DNA of 64,000 bases from Bifidobacteriaceae bacterium (GTDB lineage: Bacteria > Actinomycetota > Actinomycetes > Actinomycetales > Bifidobacteriaceae), in contig JALCQC010000001.1 of NCBI GenBank assembly GCA_022650895.1, positions 124,001 through 188,000 of the forward strand. Direction: 5' to 3'. Shown piece by piece: positions 15,704 to 24,359 of this stretch. The translations under genes and the position numbers were made by a program. How positions within the stretch are numbered: the first letter of the stretch is position 1; the number at the start of each line of letters is the position of its first letter. The notes below the pieces were generated by a model. The model searched no databases and was not told where the DNA came from. It worked only from the letters and a program-made list of their open reading frames with translations.

Positions 15704-18034
15704 ATGCTCTCACTCAAACACATCAAGAAGTCCTATAACGTTGGTGGGACGATCACGAAGGCTCAGGATGATGTCTCCGTCTCCTTCCGAAAACAAGAAT
15801 TCGTAGCGATTCTCGGCCCCAGCGGCTCGGGAAAAACCACCATGCTGAACATCATTGGTGGTCTGGATCGCTACGATTCCGGCGATCTCATCATCAAGGG
15901 GAAGTCCACCAAGAACTTCAAGGATGCCGACTGGGACGCCTACCGCAACAATTCCATCGGTTTCATTTTCCAGTCCTATAACCTCATCTCGCACCTTTCG
16001 ATCATGGCGAATGTCGAAATGGGCATGACGCTCTCGGGTGTCTCCAAGGCGGAGAAGACGAAGCGTGCCGAAGACGCATTGATTCGCGTAGGGTTGAAGG
16101 ACCACATGCACAAGAAGCCGTCGCAGCTGTCAGGTGGGCAGATGCAGCGCGTGGCCATCGCACGTGCCATCGCGAATGACCCCGAAATCCTGCTCGCGGA
16201 CGAACCGACGGGTGCACTGGATTCGGAGACCTCGGAAGAGATCATCAAGCTGATCAAGGAGCTCTCCAAGGAGCGCCTCGTCATCATGGTGACGCACAAC
16301 CCCCAGCTTGCGCATCAGTACGCGGACCGCGTCATCGAATTCTCCGACGGCAAGGTGAGAACCGACTCCAACCCCTACTCGGAGAAGGAGTACAAGGACG
16401 AGTTCAAGCTGAAGCGTACGAAGATGAGCTATCTCACCGCGCTCTCGCTCAGCTTCAACAACATTCGCACCAAGAAGGGTCGCACCTTCCTGACGGTGTT
16501 CGCCTCCAGCATTGGCATCATTGGTATCGCGGTGGTGCTTGCCCTCTCGAATGGCTTCCAGCAACAGATAGACACCACGCAGAGCGAGGCCATGGCGTCC
16601 ATGCCGGTCACCATCTCCCGATCGAACACCGACACCTCCTCTCTGATGACCGGAACGGAGACGAAGACCTTCTCGACGTCGAAGCAGGTCACCGCCGAAA
16701 AGAGCGATGCCGACAAGGCCCAGCACACCAACAAGCTGACCGATGAGTATCTCGACTACGTGAATAAGCTGCCCGAATCAGACGCAGAGAACATCGCCGT
16801 GACCTATGGAACCGGCATGAACCTGATCCGCGAGGTGGACGGCAAATATCAGACCGTCTCCTTCTCCAACGCGAGCAAGACCAGCGGCACCATAGACGCA
16901 CAGGCAATGATGAGCACCGCCACCGGCGTGGGCGGCAGCGTCTATCCGGTTGACCGCAGCGGCGGACAGTCGTTCCTCAAGACCTATTACAAGGTGATGG
17001 AGGGCAGCTATCCCAAGAGCGACACCGATGTGGTTCTCGTTATCGGCAAGGACAATACCGTCAACATCAACGCGCTGAAGAACCTCGGTTTCGACGTCAA
17101 GGAAGGCCAGAAGTTCGACTTCGACGACCTTGTGGGAACCAAGGTGAAACTGGTGGCCAACGACGATTATTACGAGAAGTCTCCCATCGGCACCTATATG
17201 CCGTCCGACGACTATTCCACGATGGCCGATTCGGACTCGACGAAGACCCTGACGGTGAGTGGAATCGTCCGAGTGAAAGCGAAGAACTCGGATGGGCTGC
17301 TGTCCAGCGGAATCGCCTACAGTTCCGAGCTCACCAAGAGCGTTCTGACGGAGAACAAGGATTCCGATATCGTCGATGCTCAGAAGGACTCTGATACCAA
17401 CGTCATCACGGGCGCGAAGATGGATTCCGACACCAAGGACGCCTTCCTCGAGACCCTCGGGGGCTCGGACACCCCGACCTCCATACAGATCTACCCGACG
17501 ACCTTCAAGAAGAAGGACGCCGTGCTGAGCTACCTTGACAAGTACAACAAGGACAAGGACAGCGCAGACCAGGTCAAGTACACCGACATGGCAGGAACCG
17601 TCAGTGACATGACTGGTGGGCTCATGGACGCCATCACCTATGTGCTTGTGGCGTTTGCGGCCATCAGCTTGGTGACCTCCATGATCATGATCGCCATCCT
17701 GACCTACACCAGTGTTCTCGAGAGGACGAAGGAAATCGGAATCCTCAAGGCACTGGGTGCGCGCAAGAAGGACATCACGCGCGTCTTCGATGCCGAGACG
17801 TTCATTCTTGGCTTTGGTGCGGGAATCTTCGGAATCGTGGTGGCGTGGCTGCTGACCTTCCCGATCAACTCGCTGCTGGAGACCTATACGGGCTTGGCGG
17901 GCGTTGCGGTCCTCAATCCGGTGCACGCCGTGGCCCTGGTCATCATCAGCACGATACTGACGCTCCTCGGTGGTCATATCCCGGCTCGCATGGCCGCCAA
18001 GAAGGATGCGGCAGTTGCTCTGAGAACCGAGTAA
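15704..18034 (+). CDS. Fused ABC transporter ATPase-FtsX permease (MacB-like)
   Basis: A single 776-residue chain with an N-terminal ATPase and C-terminal permease. The ATPase (1-225) has Walker A GPSGSGKT (38-45), Q-loop Gln90, signature LSGGQ (142-146) and Walker B LLADEP (163-168). One membrane segment follows at about 260-285, then a large Asp/Ser/Lys-rich external domain (about 290-640) and three terminal segments (about 645-765), as in MacB. Family members export peptides, lipoproteins or antibiotics; the substrate here is unknown. It stands alone, with a strong terminator downstream. Confidence 0.9.
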   Translation: MLSLKHIKKSYNVGGTITKAQDDVSVSFRKQEFVAILGPSGSGKTTMLNIIGGLDRYDSGDLIIKGKSTKNFKDADWDAYRNNSIGFIFQSYNLISHLSIMANVEMGMTLSGVSKAEKTKRAEDALIRVGLKDHMHKKPSQLSGGQMQRVAIARAIANDPEILLADEPTGALDSETSEEIIKLIKELSKERLVIMVTHNPQLAHQYADRVIEFSDGKVRTDSNPYSEKEYKDEFKLKRTKMSYLTALSLSFNNIRTKKGRTFLTVFASSIGIIGIAVVLALSNGFQQQIDTTQSEAMASMPVTISRSNTDTSSLMTGTETKTFSTSKQVTAEKSDADKAQHTNKLTDEYLDYVNKLPESDAENIAVTYGTGMNLIREVDGKYQTVSFSNASKTSGTIDAQAMMSTATGVGGSVYPVDRSGGQSFLKTYYKVMEGSYPKSDTDVVLVIGKDNTVNINALKNLGFDVKEGQKFDFDDLVGTKVKLVANDDYYEKSPIGTYMPSDDYSTMADSDSTKTLTVSGIVRVKAKNSDGLLSSGIAYSSELTKSVLTENKDSDIVDAQKDSDTNVITGAKMDSDTKDAFLETLGGSDTPTSIQIYPTTFKKKDAVLSYLDKYNKDKDSADQVKYTDMAGTVSDMTGGLMDAITYVLVAFAAISLVTSMIMIAILTYTSVLERTKEIGILKALGARKKDITRVFDAETFILGFGAGIFGIVVAWLLTFPINSLLETYTGLAGVAVLNPVHAVALVIISTILTLLGGHIPARMAAKKDAAVALRTE

Positions 18035-18097
18035 CAGTGCGTGGGAAAGTCCTGTAGGAAGAACGTCCTATGGGATAGACGTTCTGCAGAAACGGAA

Positions 18098-18137
18098 AAG
18101 CGGCGATCTCCTCATTCTTGGAGATCGCCGCTTTTTT
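18098..18137 (+). terminator. Rho-independent terminator after the fused ABC gene
   Basis: AAGCGGCGATCTCC (18098-18111) and GGAGATCGCCGCTT (18120-18133) form a perfect stem followed by a T run. A weaker perfect stem, GAACGTC/GACGTTC (18061-18084), precedes it. It separates this gene from the convergent metal-binding lipoprotein gene. Confidence 0.93.
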
Positions 18138-18223
18138 GCTCTCTGAATCTTTTTGTTGCCTCATCGTTGGTGGGTGGTGACGAAAACCACATTATGGTGA
18201 TTGCGGGCTGCGGTCCGTGAGGG

Positions 18224-19186
18224 TTACTTCTGTGCCGCGTCGCTGAAGTCGCTCACCAGTGCCTCCACCCATGCCGTCAGATCCGTGTAGTCCTCGGGCA
18301 TCGATTCTGTGAGGCGCACGATCGGTACGCCGGCCTTTTCCGCCGACTTGCTGATCATGTCGGTGGTGGAGTTCGTCTCCTGCTCGTTGAGAACCAGCAT
18401 GTCGATGGAACCTGCGGCGAGCTGCTTTTGGAAGGCCGAGATGTCACCGGGTGAGGGCTCGCTCTCATTAGTGGTCGCCTGTGCATAGCCGGTCGGCGTG
18501 GCATCCTTCATGCCGAGATCCTCGGCGAGGTAATAGGCAACCGATTCGGTGGCGGCGTACGCCAGCCCCTTCGTCGTCTTCTTGGCCTCCGTGATGGCGT
18601 CCTCGAGCTTGGATTCGCTCTGCTCCCACTTCTTGTACTGTGCGTCGAAGTAGTCCGCGTCGGCGGCGTCAACCTTCTTCAGCTGTTCGACATAGCTCTT
18701 GGCGGTTGCCTTGCGCACTTCCGCAGAGAACCAGATGTGGGGGTTGGCTCCCTCCTTGATTCCAGCTGCGTCGGCGGCGTTGACCACGGTGACATTGGCG
18801 TTTGCTGCTGCCTTGGTTGCCCACGGATCATAGTCGGCACCGTTGGCAACGACAATTTTCGCCTTGGAGATCTTTGCGACATCCGATGGTTGTGGCTCGA
18901 AGTCGTGAGCCTCGACATTCTGGTTTGACAGGATGGCGGATACGGAGACCTTGTCGCCTCCGATCTGTTCGGCGAGGGACTTCCATTGGTTGACGCTCAC
19001 GGCGACGTTGACCTGTTCCGCCGATGTGGAACCTGCGCTGGCCTTCGAACTCGTTGAGGCAGCGTCGGTGGCGGAGGAGGTTCCGCAGGCTGCCGCGAAC
19101 ATCAGAGCTGCCGAAATGCCGAGGGCCGCTCCTGTGCGGACCACGCGTGACATGGCGTTCCGGAGTTTTTGTGAATTTCTCATCAT
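18224..19186 (-). CDS. Metal-binding lipoprotein (ZnuA/TroA-like, cluster A-1 family)
   Basis: A 320-residue substrate-binding protein for zinc or manganese uptake. The signal peptide ends in the lipobox FAAAC with Cys34 as the lipidated residue. Expected metal ligands are His94 in VEAHDFEPQ and His150 in GANPHIWFS. The acidic/His-rich loop of many ZnuA proteins is absent. No permease or ATPase gene adjoins it, so it must borrow subunits encoded elsewhere. A Zur/Fur-like palindrome overlaps its promoter, which favours zinc, or iron/manganese, repression. Confidence 0.88.
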   Translation of the reverse strand: MMRNSQKLRNAMSRVVRTGAALGISAALMFAAACGTSSATDAASTSSKASAGSTSAEQVNVAVSVNQWKSLAEQIGGDKVSVSAILSNQNVEAHDFEPQPSDVAKISKAKIVVANGADYDPWATKAAANANVTVVNAADAAGIKEGANPHIWFSAEVRKATAKSYVEQLKKVDAADADYFDAQYKKWEQSESKLEDAITEAKKTTKGLAYAATESVAYYLAEDLGMKDATPTGYAQATTNESEPSPGDISAFQKQLAAGSIDMLVLNEQETNSTTDMISKSAEKAGVPIVRLTESMPEDYTDLTAWVEALVSDFSDAAQK

Positions 19187-19297
19187 TCCTTTTTCTGCAC
19201 TCTCTATATCTACATTCTGGATATCGCCGCAACCTGCGGACCGAGAGTTCGGTTCGAGGTTGGGCTCTTTGCGGAGGCGGCGGTTGCCGCATATGAA

Positions 19298-19326
19298 ACT
19301 ATATCAGTAATGATAATCATTATCAA
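19298..19326 (-). promoter_or_regulatory. Promoter with Zur/Fur-like operator for the metal-binding lipoprotein
   Basis: On the minus strand, TTGATA (19326-19321) and TATAGT (19303-19298) are exactly 17 bases apart, a near-consensus sigma70-type promoter. A perfect 7-1-7 palindrome, TGATAATCATTATCA (19311-19325), covers the -35 and spacer and resembles known Zur and Fur boxes. Binding here would block RNA polymerase. The promoter is about 110 bases upstream of the start codon. Confidence 0.8.
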
Positions 19327-19416
19327 AACGAGAGAGAAAGTGTCTGTCGTGAAAAGTCGGTCAAGAGGGTTGGTCGTAAGGAGACGATCATAAGGAGCTG
19401 GTCTGGCCATATAAAA

Positions 19417-19459
19417 GAAAAAGGGTCCGGGCAGCGGATTTTCCGCGTGTCCAGACCCT
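19417..19459 (-). terminator. Terminator of the amino acid ABC operon
   Basis: On the minus strand a GC-rich hairpin (outer arms at 19454-19458 and 19423-19427, inner GCGGA/TCCGC) is followed by TTTTTC. It lies about 50 bases past the stop of the solute-binding protein gene. Confidence 0.8.
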
Positions 19460-19505
19460 GATGGTTGCCTCTCGAGGGGGAAGGCAAAGGCAAGATCTCA
19501 GAAGA

Positions 19506-20354
19506 TTATTCGACGATGACGTCCTCGGCCTTGATGTCCGAAGTGAAAGAGGGGGCGAGTTCGGTTTCGTAGGCCTTCTCGAAGAAGCCGTTTCCGGACA
19601 GTGTCTTGATTTCACCGTTGACCCACTTCAGCAGGCTGGCGTTCCCCTTCTTGACCGCTGGAGCGATGGTCTGGTCCGGTCCCAGATTCTTGATACCCAC
19701 CACATAGTCGGGGTTGTCCTTCGCCCAGGCGTACAGATAGGTGTTATCGTCGGCGAGTGCGGCGGCGCGTCCATCCTTGAACGCTTGGAACTGCTGGGTC
19801 TTGGAGTCAAACTTCTGCTGTTGGACGTCCGGGTACTTCTGGGTGAAGTAGGTCTCCGCGGTCGTTCCCTTGTTGACGGCGAGCACCTTGCCATTGAGTT
19901 GGTCGGCGCTGGTGATTTTCGCTTTCTTCGGCGAGGCAACACCGATCGATACCTTCATGTAGGGACTGGCGAAGTCCACGACCTGTTTGCGCTCGTCCGT
20001 CACGGTGAAGTTGGCAAGAACCAGATCGACCTTATCGGACTTGAGGGCGTCCACACGGGCGTCGGCGTTGACCTGGACCCAGCTGATCTTGACGTCGAGG
20101 TCCTTGGCCAGCTGCTCGGCAAGTGCCACGTCGTAGCCGGCGCGGGTGCCGTCATTCTTCACATAGCCGTAGGGAGGCAGGTCTCCAAAGGTGGCGACTT
20201 TGAGGGTCCCGTCCTTTTTGATCTGCTCAACCGTGCGTCCCTCGTTGGTGGAAGTAGTGGCCGATGCCGTCGTGCCCGACCCTCCGCAGGCGCTCAGTGC
20301 GAGAACTGCGGTGGACGCTACGAGAAGGCTGAGTGCCTTGATGGTGTTTTTCAT
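19506..20354 (-). CDS. Polar amino acid ABC transporter substrate-binding lipoprotein
   Basis: A 282-residue family-3 solute-binding protein. The signal peptide ends in LALSAC, with Cys23 the lipid anchor. The SBP_bac_3 fold begins at GTLKVATFGDLPPYGYV, and the GYDVALAEQLAKDL and LANFTVTDERKQVVDFASPY motifs are typical of cystine, glutamine or glutamate binders. It is the last gene of a permease-permease-ATPase-SBP set, but 267 bases separate it from the ATPase gene. That gap contains no gene and may hold a separate promoter (TATAGA overlapping an imperfect palindrome at 20377-20390), allowing the binding protein to be made in excess. Substrate not determinable by eye. Confidence 0.88.
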   Translation of the reverse strand: MKNTIKALSLLVASTAVLALSACGGSGTTASATTSTNEGRTVEQIKKDGTLKVATFGDLPPYGYVKNDGTRAGYDVALAEQLAKDLDVKISWVQVNADARVDALKSDKVDLVLANFTVTDERKQVVDFASPYMKVSIGVASPKKAKITSADQLNGKVLAVNKGTTAETYFTQKYPDVQQQKFDSKTQQFQAFKDGRAAALADDNTYLYAWAKDNPDYVVGIKNLGPDQTIAPAVKKGNASLLKWVNGEIKTLSGNGFFEKAYETELAPSFTSDIKAEDVIVE

Positions 20355-20621
20355 TGTTTTCTCTTCTTTCTATACAGAAAATTGATGGGTGTGCTTCCGG
20401 TTGCTGAGTCTTGGAACGGTCGGCGTGTGTGGCGTGTCGTGGGTACGAATATGGAGGTGCATTACAGTGTGGTTCATTGCAATTGTGCGTGCCGCGTGTG
20501 TGGCGTCGTCGAAGGGTTTGGTGAACACATCCGTCCGCATAGATTTTTCCGGACCGTTCTGCCATGCTCGTTCCGCTTTTTCGACCGTCGTTTGTGGCTG
20601 TGAAAAAGTTTTCGGCTTCTT

Positions 20622-21386
20622 TTAGTCCACTGAATCGATGGGCGACATGCTGTGAAGGAAGGCCTGGGCGCGTTCGGTTGAGGGACAGTCGAAGAATTCC
20701 TCTCCCGTTTGCTGCTCAACCACCACGCCGTTCTCAAGAAACAGGACGTTGTCGGCCACGCGGCGGGCGAATTCCATCTCATGGGTCACCACGATCATGG
20801 TCATCTTCTGCCGCGCCAAGCCGAGCATGAGCTCGAGGACCTCGCGAACCATCTCGGGATCCAGTGAAGCGGTGACTTCATCGAACAGCATGACATCGGG
20901 GTTCATCGCGAGCGCACGCACAATGGCGATGCGCTGCTTTTGACCTCCTGACAGTTCGCGCGGATAGGAATTGCGGTATTCACTCAGTTGCACTTCGTCC
21001 AACAGACTGTTCATTTGCTGTTCCACCTCGTGACGGTCTCGCTTCTGTACCTTGAGCGGACCGAGACAGATGTTTTGCGCAACGGTGAGGTTGGGGAACA
21101 GGTCGTAGCTCTGGAACACCATGCCGATGCGGGTGCGTAGCTCGCGCCAGTCCTTCTCCTTTCGGCCGGAGATGGTATTTCCTTCGAATTCGATGCTTCC
21201 GGACTGGATGTCTTCGAGGCCGTTGAGGCAACGAATCAGCGTTGATTTGCCGGAGCCGGAGGGACCGAGCAGTACGAGCACCTCACCTTTAGCGACGGAG
21301 AAACTGACATTCTTGAGAACCTCATGTTCGCCATAGCTTTTGCAGACGTCGGTGACCCGGAGAAGAGGGGTTGATGCATCAGTCAC
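20622..21386 (-). CDS. Polar amino acid ABC transporter ATP-binding protein (GlnQ type)
   Basis: Importer ATPase of 254 residues. Walker A GPSGSGKS (41-48), Q-loop in MVFQSYDLFPNLT, signature LSGGQKQR, Walker B VMLFDEVTASLDP and H-loop VVTHEM are all present. In place of the usual DEPTSALDP the Walker B reads DEVTASLDP. The open frame begins at 21425, but GTG at 21386 is chosen because AAAGGAG sits seven bases before it, giving an 8-base overlap with the upstream permease gene, as expected for coupled ABC genes. Confidence 0.9.
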   Translation of the reverse strand: MTDASTPLLRVTDVCKSYGEHEVLKNVSFSVAKGEVLVLLGPSGSGKSTLIRCLNGLEDIQSGSIEFEGNTISGRKEKDWRELRTRIGMVFQSYDLFPNLTVAQNICLGPLKVQKRDRHEVEQQMNSLLDEVQLSEYRNSYPRELSGGQKQRIAIVRALAMNPDVMLFDEVTASLDPEMVREVLELMLGLARQKMTMIVVTHEMEFARRVADNVLFLENGVVVEQQTGEEFFDCPSTERAQAFLHSMSPIDSVD

Positions 21387-22089
21387 GATTACGCTCCTTT
21401 GCACGTTTCTCGAGTGCTTTCGCAATCATCGAGAGAGGCCAGCACACGATGAAGTAGAGAAGGAAGATGAATCCGTACACCCAGAAGGCCGCGTCGGGAT
21501 GTGCCATGCGATTGGTTTCCATGATCTGCTGGCCGACGGTGACGACGTCGATGACGCTGATCAGCAACAGCAGCGAGGTCGTCTTGACGACACGCGTGGC
21601 GAGGTTGAGCACCGCGGGGATCATCAGATTGATCGACTGTGGAAGGCGTACGTACCACAGCAGTTGGAAGCCACTCATTCCCAGTGCCTTGCCGGTTTCA
21701 ATCTGGTGGTCGGGTACGGAAATCAAACCCGAGCGCACTACATCGCTGATTTCGGCCGCGACCCAGAGTGCAAAGGCGATGACGGCGATGGTCTTCCCAT
21801 CGATCTGAATTCCCATTTCCCTCGGAAGGATGTAATAGAAAAGGAAGAGGACCACCAGTGTCGGAACGATGCGGAAGAACTCGAGATACACCCTCAGGAT
21901 TCCACGCAACACCCAATTATCGACGATTCTCAACGATCCCAGAAGGATGCCCAAGGGCAAACCAATGAGCAGCGCCAGCCCTGAGATGGCGAGCGATGTG
22001 CCGAGTCCTCCCAACAGCCGGGAGAAATTGTCGCCGAGAAAAAGGACCTGAGCGCCTGATGCGGCGGATTCAACGAGCAAAGGTGCCAC
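21379..22089 (-). CDS. Polar amino acid ABC transporter permease (HisM/GlnP type)
   Basis: A 236-residue BPD_transp_1 membrane protein with about five helices. The cytoplasmic EAA-type loop is SGLISVPDHQIETGKALGMSG, followed by QLLWYVRLPQS. The start is GTG with AAAGGAG six to eight bases upstream. It overlaps the preceding permease by 20 bases and the following ATPase by eight. With its partner it forms the heterodimeric channel of the importer. Confidence 0.88.
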   Translation of the reverse strand: MAPLLVESAASGAQVLFLGDNFSRLLGGLGTSLAISGLALLIGLPLGILLGSLRIVDNWVLRGILRVYLEFFRIVPTLVVLFLFYYILPREMGIQIDGKTIAVIAFALWVAAEISDVVRSGLISVPDHQIETGKALGMSGFQLLWYVRLPQSINLMIPAVLNLATRVVKTTSLLLLISVIDVVTVGQQIMETNRMAHPDAAFWVYGFIFLLYFIVCWPLSMIAKALEKRAKERNRD

Positions 22090-22729
22090 GGCGGACTCTC
22101 CTTTCCAACAGCGTGAGAATGATGGACAGCGGGATGAGGATGATGGCGTATCCGATCACGAGCGTCAGTAGGTATTCGTCACTGCGGTAGTACATGCCGA
22201 TGAGGTCGCGTGCGGTATTGGTCAGCTCCGGAACGGCGATGACGGTGAAGATGGAGGTCTCCTTCACCAGGAAGATGGCGTTCGCAGCCAGTGCGGGAAC
22301 GCTGCGCGCTAGACCCTGCGGAAGGGTGACGTAGCGCACCATTTGCAGCTGGGACAACCCCAGCGCCCGCGCGGATTCGAGTTGCGAGGTGGGAATTCCG
22401 CTGAACCCTCCGAGGAATCCACCAGCCATGTAAGCGCCGCCGAGCAGGGAGGCGCCGATGACAGCGCAGGTTTCGGCAGAGAGTTTGACGCCGATGGACG
22501 GCAGCCCGTAATACAGGAAGAACAGCTGAATCAGCAGGGGAGTGTTGCGGAAGAGCTCTTCGTACGCGGCGAAGAACTGTGAGAGAACCGGAGTGCGGAA
22601 ATGCTGGATCACGGCCGCAACGAGTCCGATGATCGTGGAAGCGATGATGACGAGTGCGGAAAGTCTCAGCGTTACGCCAAAGGCGCGCACGAAGAGCGGA
22701 AGGCTCTGCTGTATGTAGCTGAAGTCCAC
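22070..22729 (-). CDS. Polar amino acid ABC transporter permease (HisQ/GlnP type)
   Basis: First gene of the importer operon, 219 residues, with five predicted helices. The EAA-type loop reads GGFSGIPTSQLESARALGLSQ, then QMVRYVTLPQG. GGGGAGG precedes the ATG. The two permeases are paralogous but differ in sequence, implying a heterodimer. The 141-base gap to the upstream lacI gene should carry the operon promoter; no convincing hexamers were found. Confidence 0.88.
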   Translation of the reverse strand: MDFSYIQQSLPLFVRAFGVTLRLSALVIIASTIIGLVAAVIQHFRTPVLSQFFAAYEELFRNTPLLIQLFFLYYGLPSIGVKLSAETCAVIGASLLGGAYMAGGFLGGFSGIPTSQLESARALGLSQLQMVRYVTLPQGLARSVPALAANAIFLVKETSIFTVIAVPELTNTARDLIGMYYRSDEYLLTLVIGYAIILIPLSIILTLLERRVRRGTFAR

Positions 22730-22870
22730 ATGCCCTCCCCATTGATTTCCGGCGACGCCGTTGAGTTCAGCATAGGGGCTGCAGGGCGTAAAGGCTCCTC
22801 GTGCAACGTGATTTGGGTATGCGAATTCTTTATTACCGGCTATTAGGTGCCTGAAAAATCAAGGATCTGA

Positions 22871-23938
22871 TTACTCGTCCGCGGGTTCGGCCATGTCGGA
22901 GGAACCGAAGCCGGGACGGTCCGTTGAACTGCGTTCCACGATCTTGGGTGCCAACGCGACGTGGGCGGCAAGCCAGCCACGCATTCCCTTGGAATGACCG
23001 TTCTCCACGATTCTGAGAGCTTCATCCGCCATGAGTTCGAAGGGTGGGCGGATGGAGGTCAGTGGGGGGTAGGTCAGCGCTGCCGCGGCACTGTCTCCAT
23101 AGCCAACGATCAGGAGGTCTTTGGGAATGGAGATGTTGTTCTGAGCGCAGGCAAGTAGAACGCCACGTGCCTGGAGATCGTCCGCGCACACCACGGCATC
23201 TGGCAGTACGAGTCCCTCCGTCAGCTTGGCGGTCATGGTGGCATGGGCCTCACCGAGAGTGGAGTTGCCCAGCATCACCCACTCGGGATCGTAGGTCATG
23301 TCATTCTGCTCGGCGCATTGGGAAAAGCTTGCGAAGTAATCCGACTGGACATTCCCATTGGGGTTGGGGCCCATATATCCCAGTCTGGAGACGTCCTTCT
23401 GGAGGAGCAGATCAAAAACAAGGCGCATGGAGGCGTTGATATCGGTACCCACCCAGTTCACATGGAGCGGTGGCGCACTCCCGTTTATCTGGATGATGGG
23501 GACCTGCATGGCCTGCTGCTTCAACGATGAGGGGAGACTGGTGGAACGCCGTGCCACGATGACGATGCCGTCGCAGCGGCGCGCAAGAATCTGATCGACC
23601 CTTTCACTCAGCCGTCTGCCGGTGTTTCCGTAGAAGCCGAGGTAGATCTTGCGTCCGGAATCGTTGACGGCCGTTTCGAATTCCAGAGCGAACTGGGCGG
23701 CATACGAGTCCTCGGTGTCGGGAATAAGCAGCCCGATTGTTCCCGAGGTGGAGCCACGCAGGGCACTCGCCGCGAAGTCTGCCGAGTAATGAAGTGATTC
23801 CGCTGCCTTGCGAACACGCCGAGCGATGTCATCGTCCTTGTCACGCGTTCCCGAAAGTACACGGGAAACGGTGGCGGTGGAGACATGTGCCTTCGCGGCG
23901 ACGTCCGAGATGGAGGCTTTGGAAGATCTGCGGATCAT
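22871..23938 (-). CDS. LacI-family transcriptional regulator
   Basis: A 355-residue sugar-responsive repressor. The N-terminal helix-turn-helix is clear (SISDVAAKAHVSTATVSRVL at about 9-28), followed by the hinge region and a periplasmic-binding-like effector domain beginning GTIGLLIPDTEDS. The ATG overlaps the stop of the HPr gene by four bases (ATGA), so the two are translationally coupled. The operator GAAAACGATTAC in the divergent HPr-ptsI promoter region is the obvious target, so it probably represses this PTS locus in the absence of substrate. Its effector may be the transported sugar or its phosphate. Confidence 0.9.
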   Translation of the reverse strand: MIRRSSKASISDVAAKAHVSTATVSRVLSGTRDKDDDIARRVRKAAESLHYSADFAASALRGSTSGTIGLLIPDTEDSYAAQFALEFETAVNDSGRKIYLGFYGNTGRRLSERVDQILARRCDGIVIVARRSTSLPSSLKQQAMQVPIIQINGSAPPLHVNWVGTDINASMRLVFDLLLQKDVSRLGYMGPNPNGNVQSDYFASFSQCAEQNDMTYDPEWVMLGNSTLGEAHATMTAKLTEGLVLPDAVVCADDLQARGVLLACAQNNISIPKDLLIVGYGDSAAAALTYPPLTSIRPPFELMADEALRIVENGHSKGMRGWLAAHVALAPKIVERSSTDRPGFGSSDMAEPADE

Positions 23939-24204
23939 TTCACGGTGGTGAGCACACTCGCTAGATGCTCGACAGTTGTCTCGGCCTCGTTGTCCGCTTC
24001 GACGGTGATGACAACTTCATCGCCTTGCGTGATTCCCAAACTCATCACCGACAGAATGCTCGTGGCATCCACGGGAGTTCCCTCGCCCTTTGCAAGGGTG
24101 ACCTTTGCGCCTGACGCTGCTGCAGCCTGTGAGAATTCCGAGGCAGGACGTGCATGGATTCCTACAGGGTCCGTAATGGTGATCCGCTTCGTTGCTGTGC
24201 TCAT
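23935..24204 (-). CDS. ptsH: Phosphocarrier protein HPr
   Basis: Small PTS phosphocarrier of 89 residues that passes phosphate from Enzyme I to EIIA. The active-site segment is VGIHARPAS, with His at residue 17 of this start. The regulatory-serine region reads ATSILSVMSLG, so a Ser equivalent to Ser46 is present, although no HPr kinase lies in the window. A GTG immediately upstream (24207) is an alternative start; the ATG has GAGGGAG six bases before it. HPr is normally encoded beside ptsI in the same direction; here it is divergent and joined to lacI. Confidence 0.93.
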   Translation of the reverse strand: MSTATKRITITDPVGIHARPASEFSQAAAASGAKVTLAKGEGTPVDATSILSVMSLGITQGDEVVITVEADNEAETTVEHLASVLTTVK

Positions 24205-24237
24205 CACAATCTCCCTCGTTGAGAAACTTTTATGAAA

Positions 24238-24319
24238 AGTGTACCAAGAAACATGAATAGAGAAAACGATTACCGTTGGAAAATAACAATTTGCAGAGTG
24301 TTATTTGAAACGCTAGTGT
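24238..24319. promoter_or_regulatory. Divergent HPr/ptsI promoters with LacI-type operator
   Basis: GAAAACGATTAC (24262-24273) fits the LacI-family operator pattern GnAAnCGnTTnC exactly. It overlaps the candidate minus-strand -35 (TTTTCT, 24266-24261) of an HPr promoter whose -10 is TACACT (24243-24238). A plus-strand promoter, TTGCAG (24291-24296)-17-TAGTGT (24314-24319), leads to ptsI. A weaker operator-like TGAAACGCTAG is centred at 24311-24312, 44 bases from the first, about four helical turns. The arrangement suits one repressor controlling both sides. Confidence 0.6.
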
Positions 24320-24359
24320 TGAGATTACATTCACAAAGCGGTGAACAAGGAGCACAACC

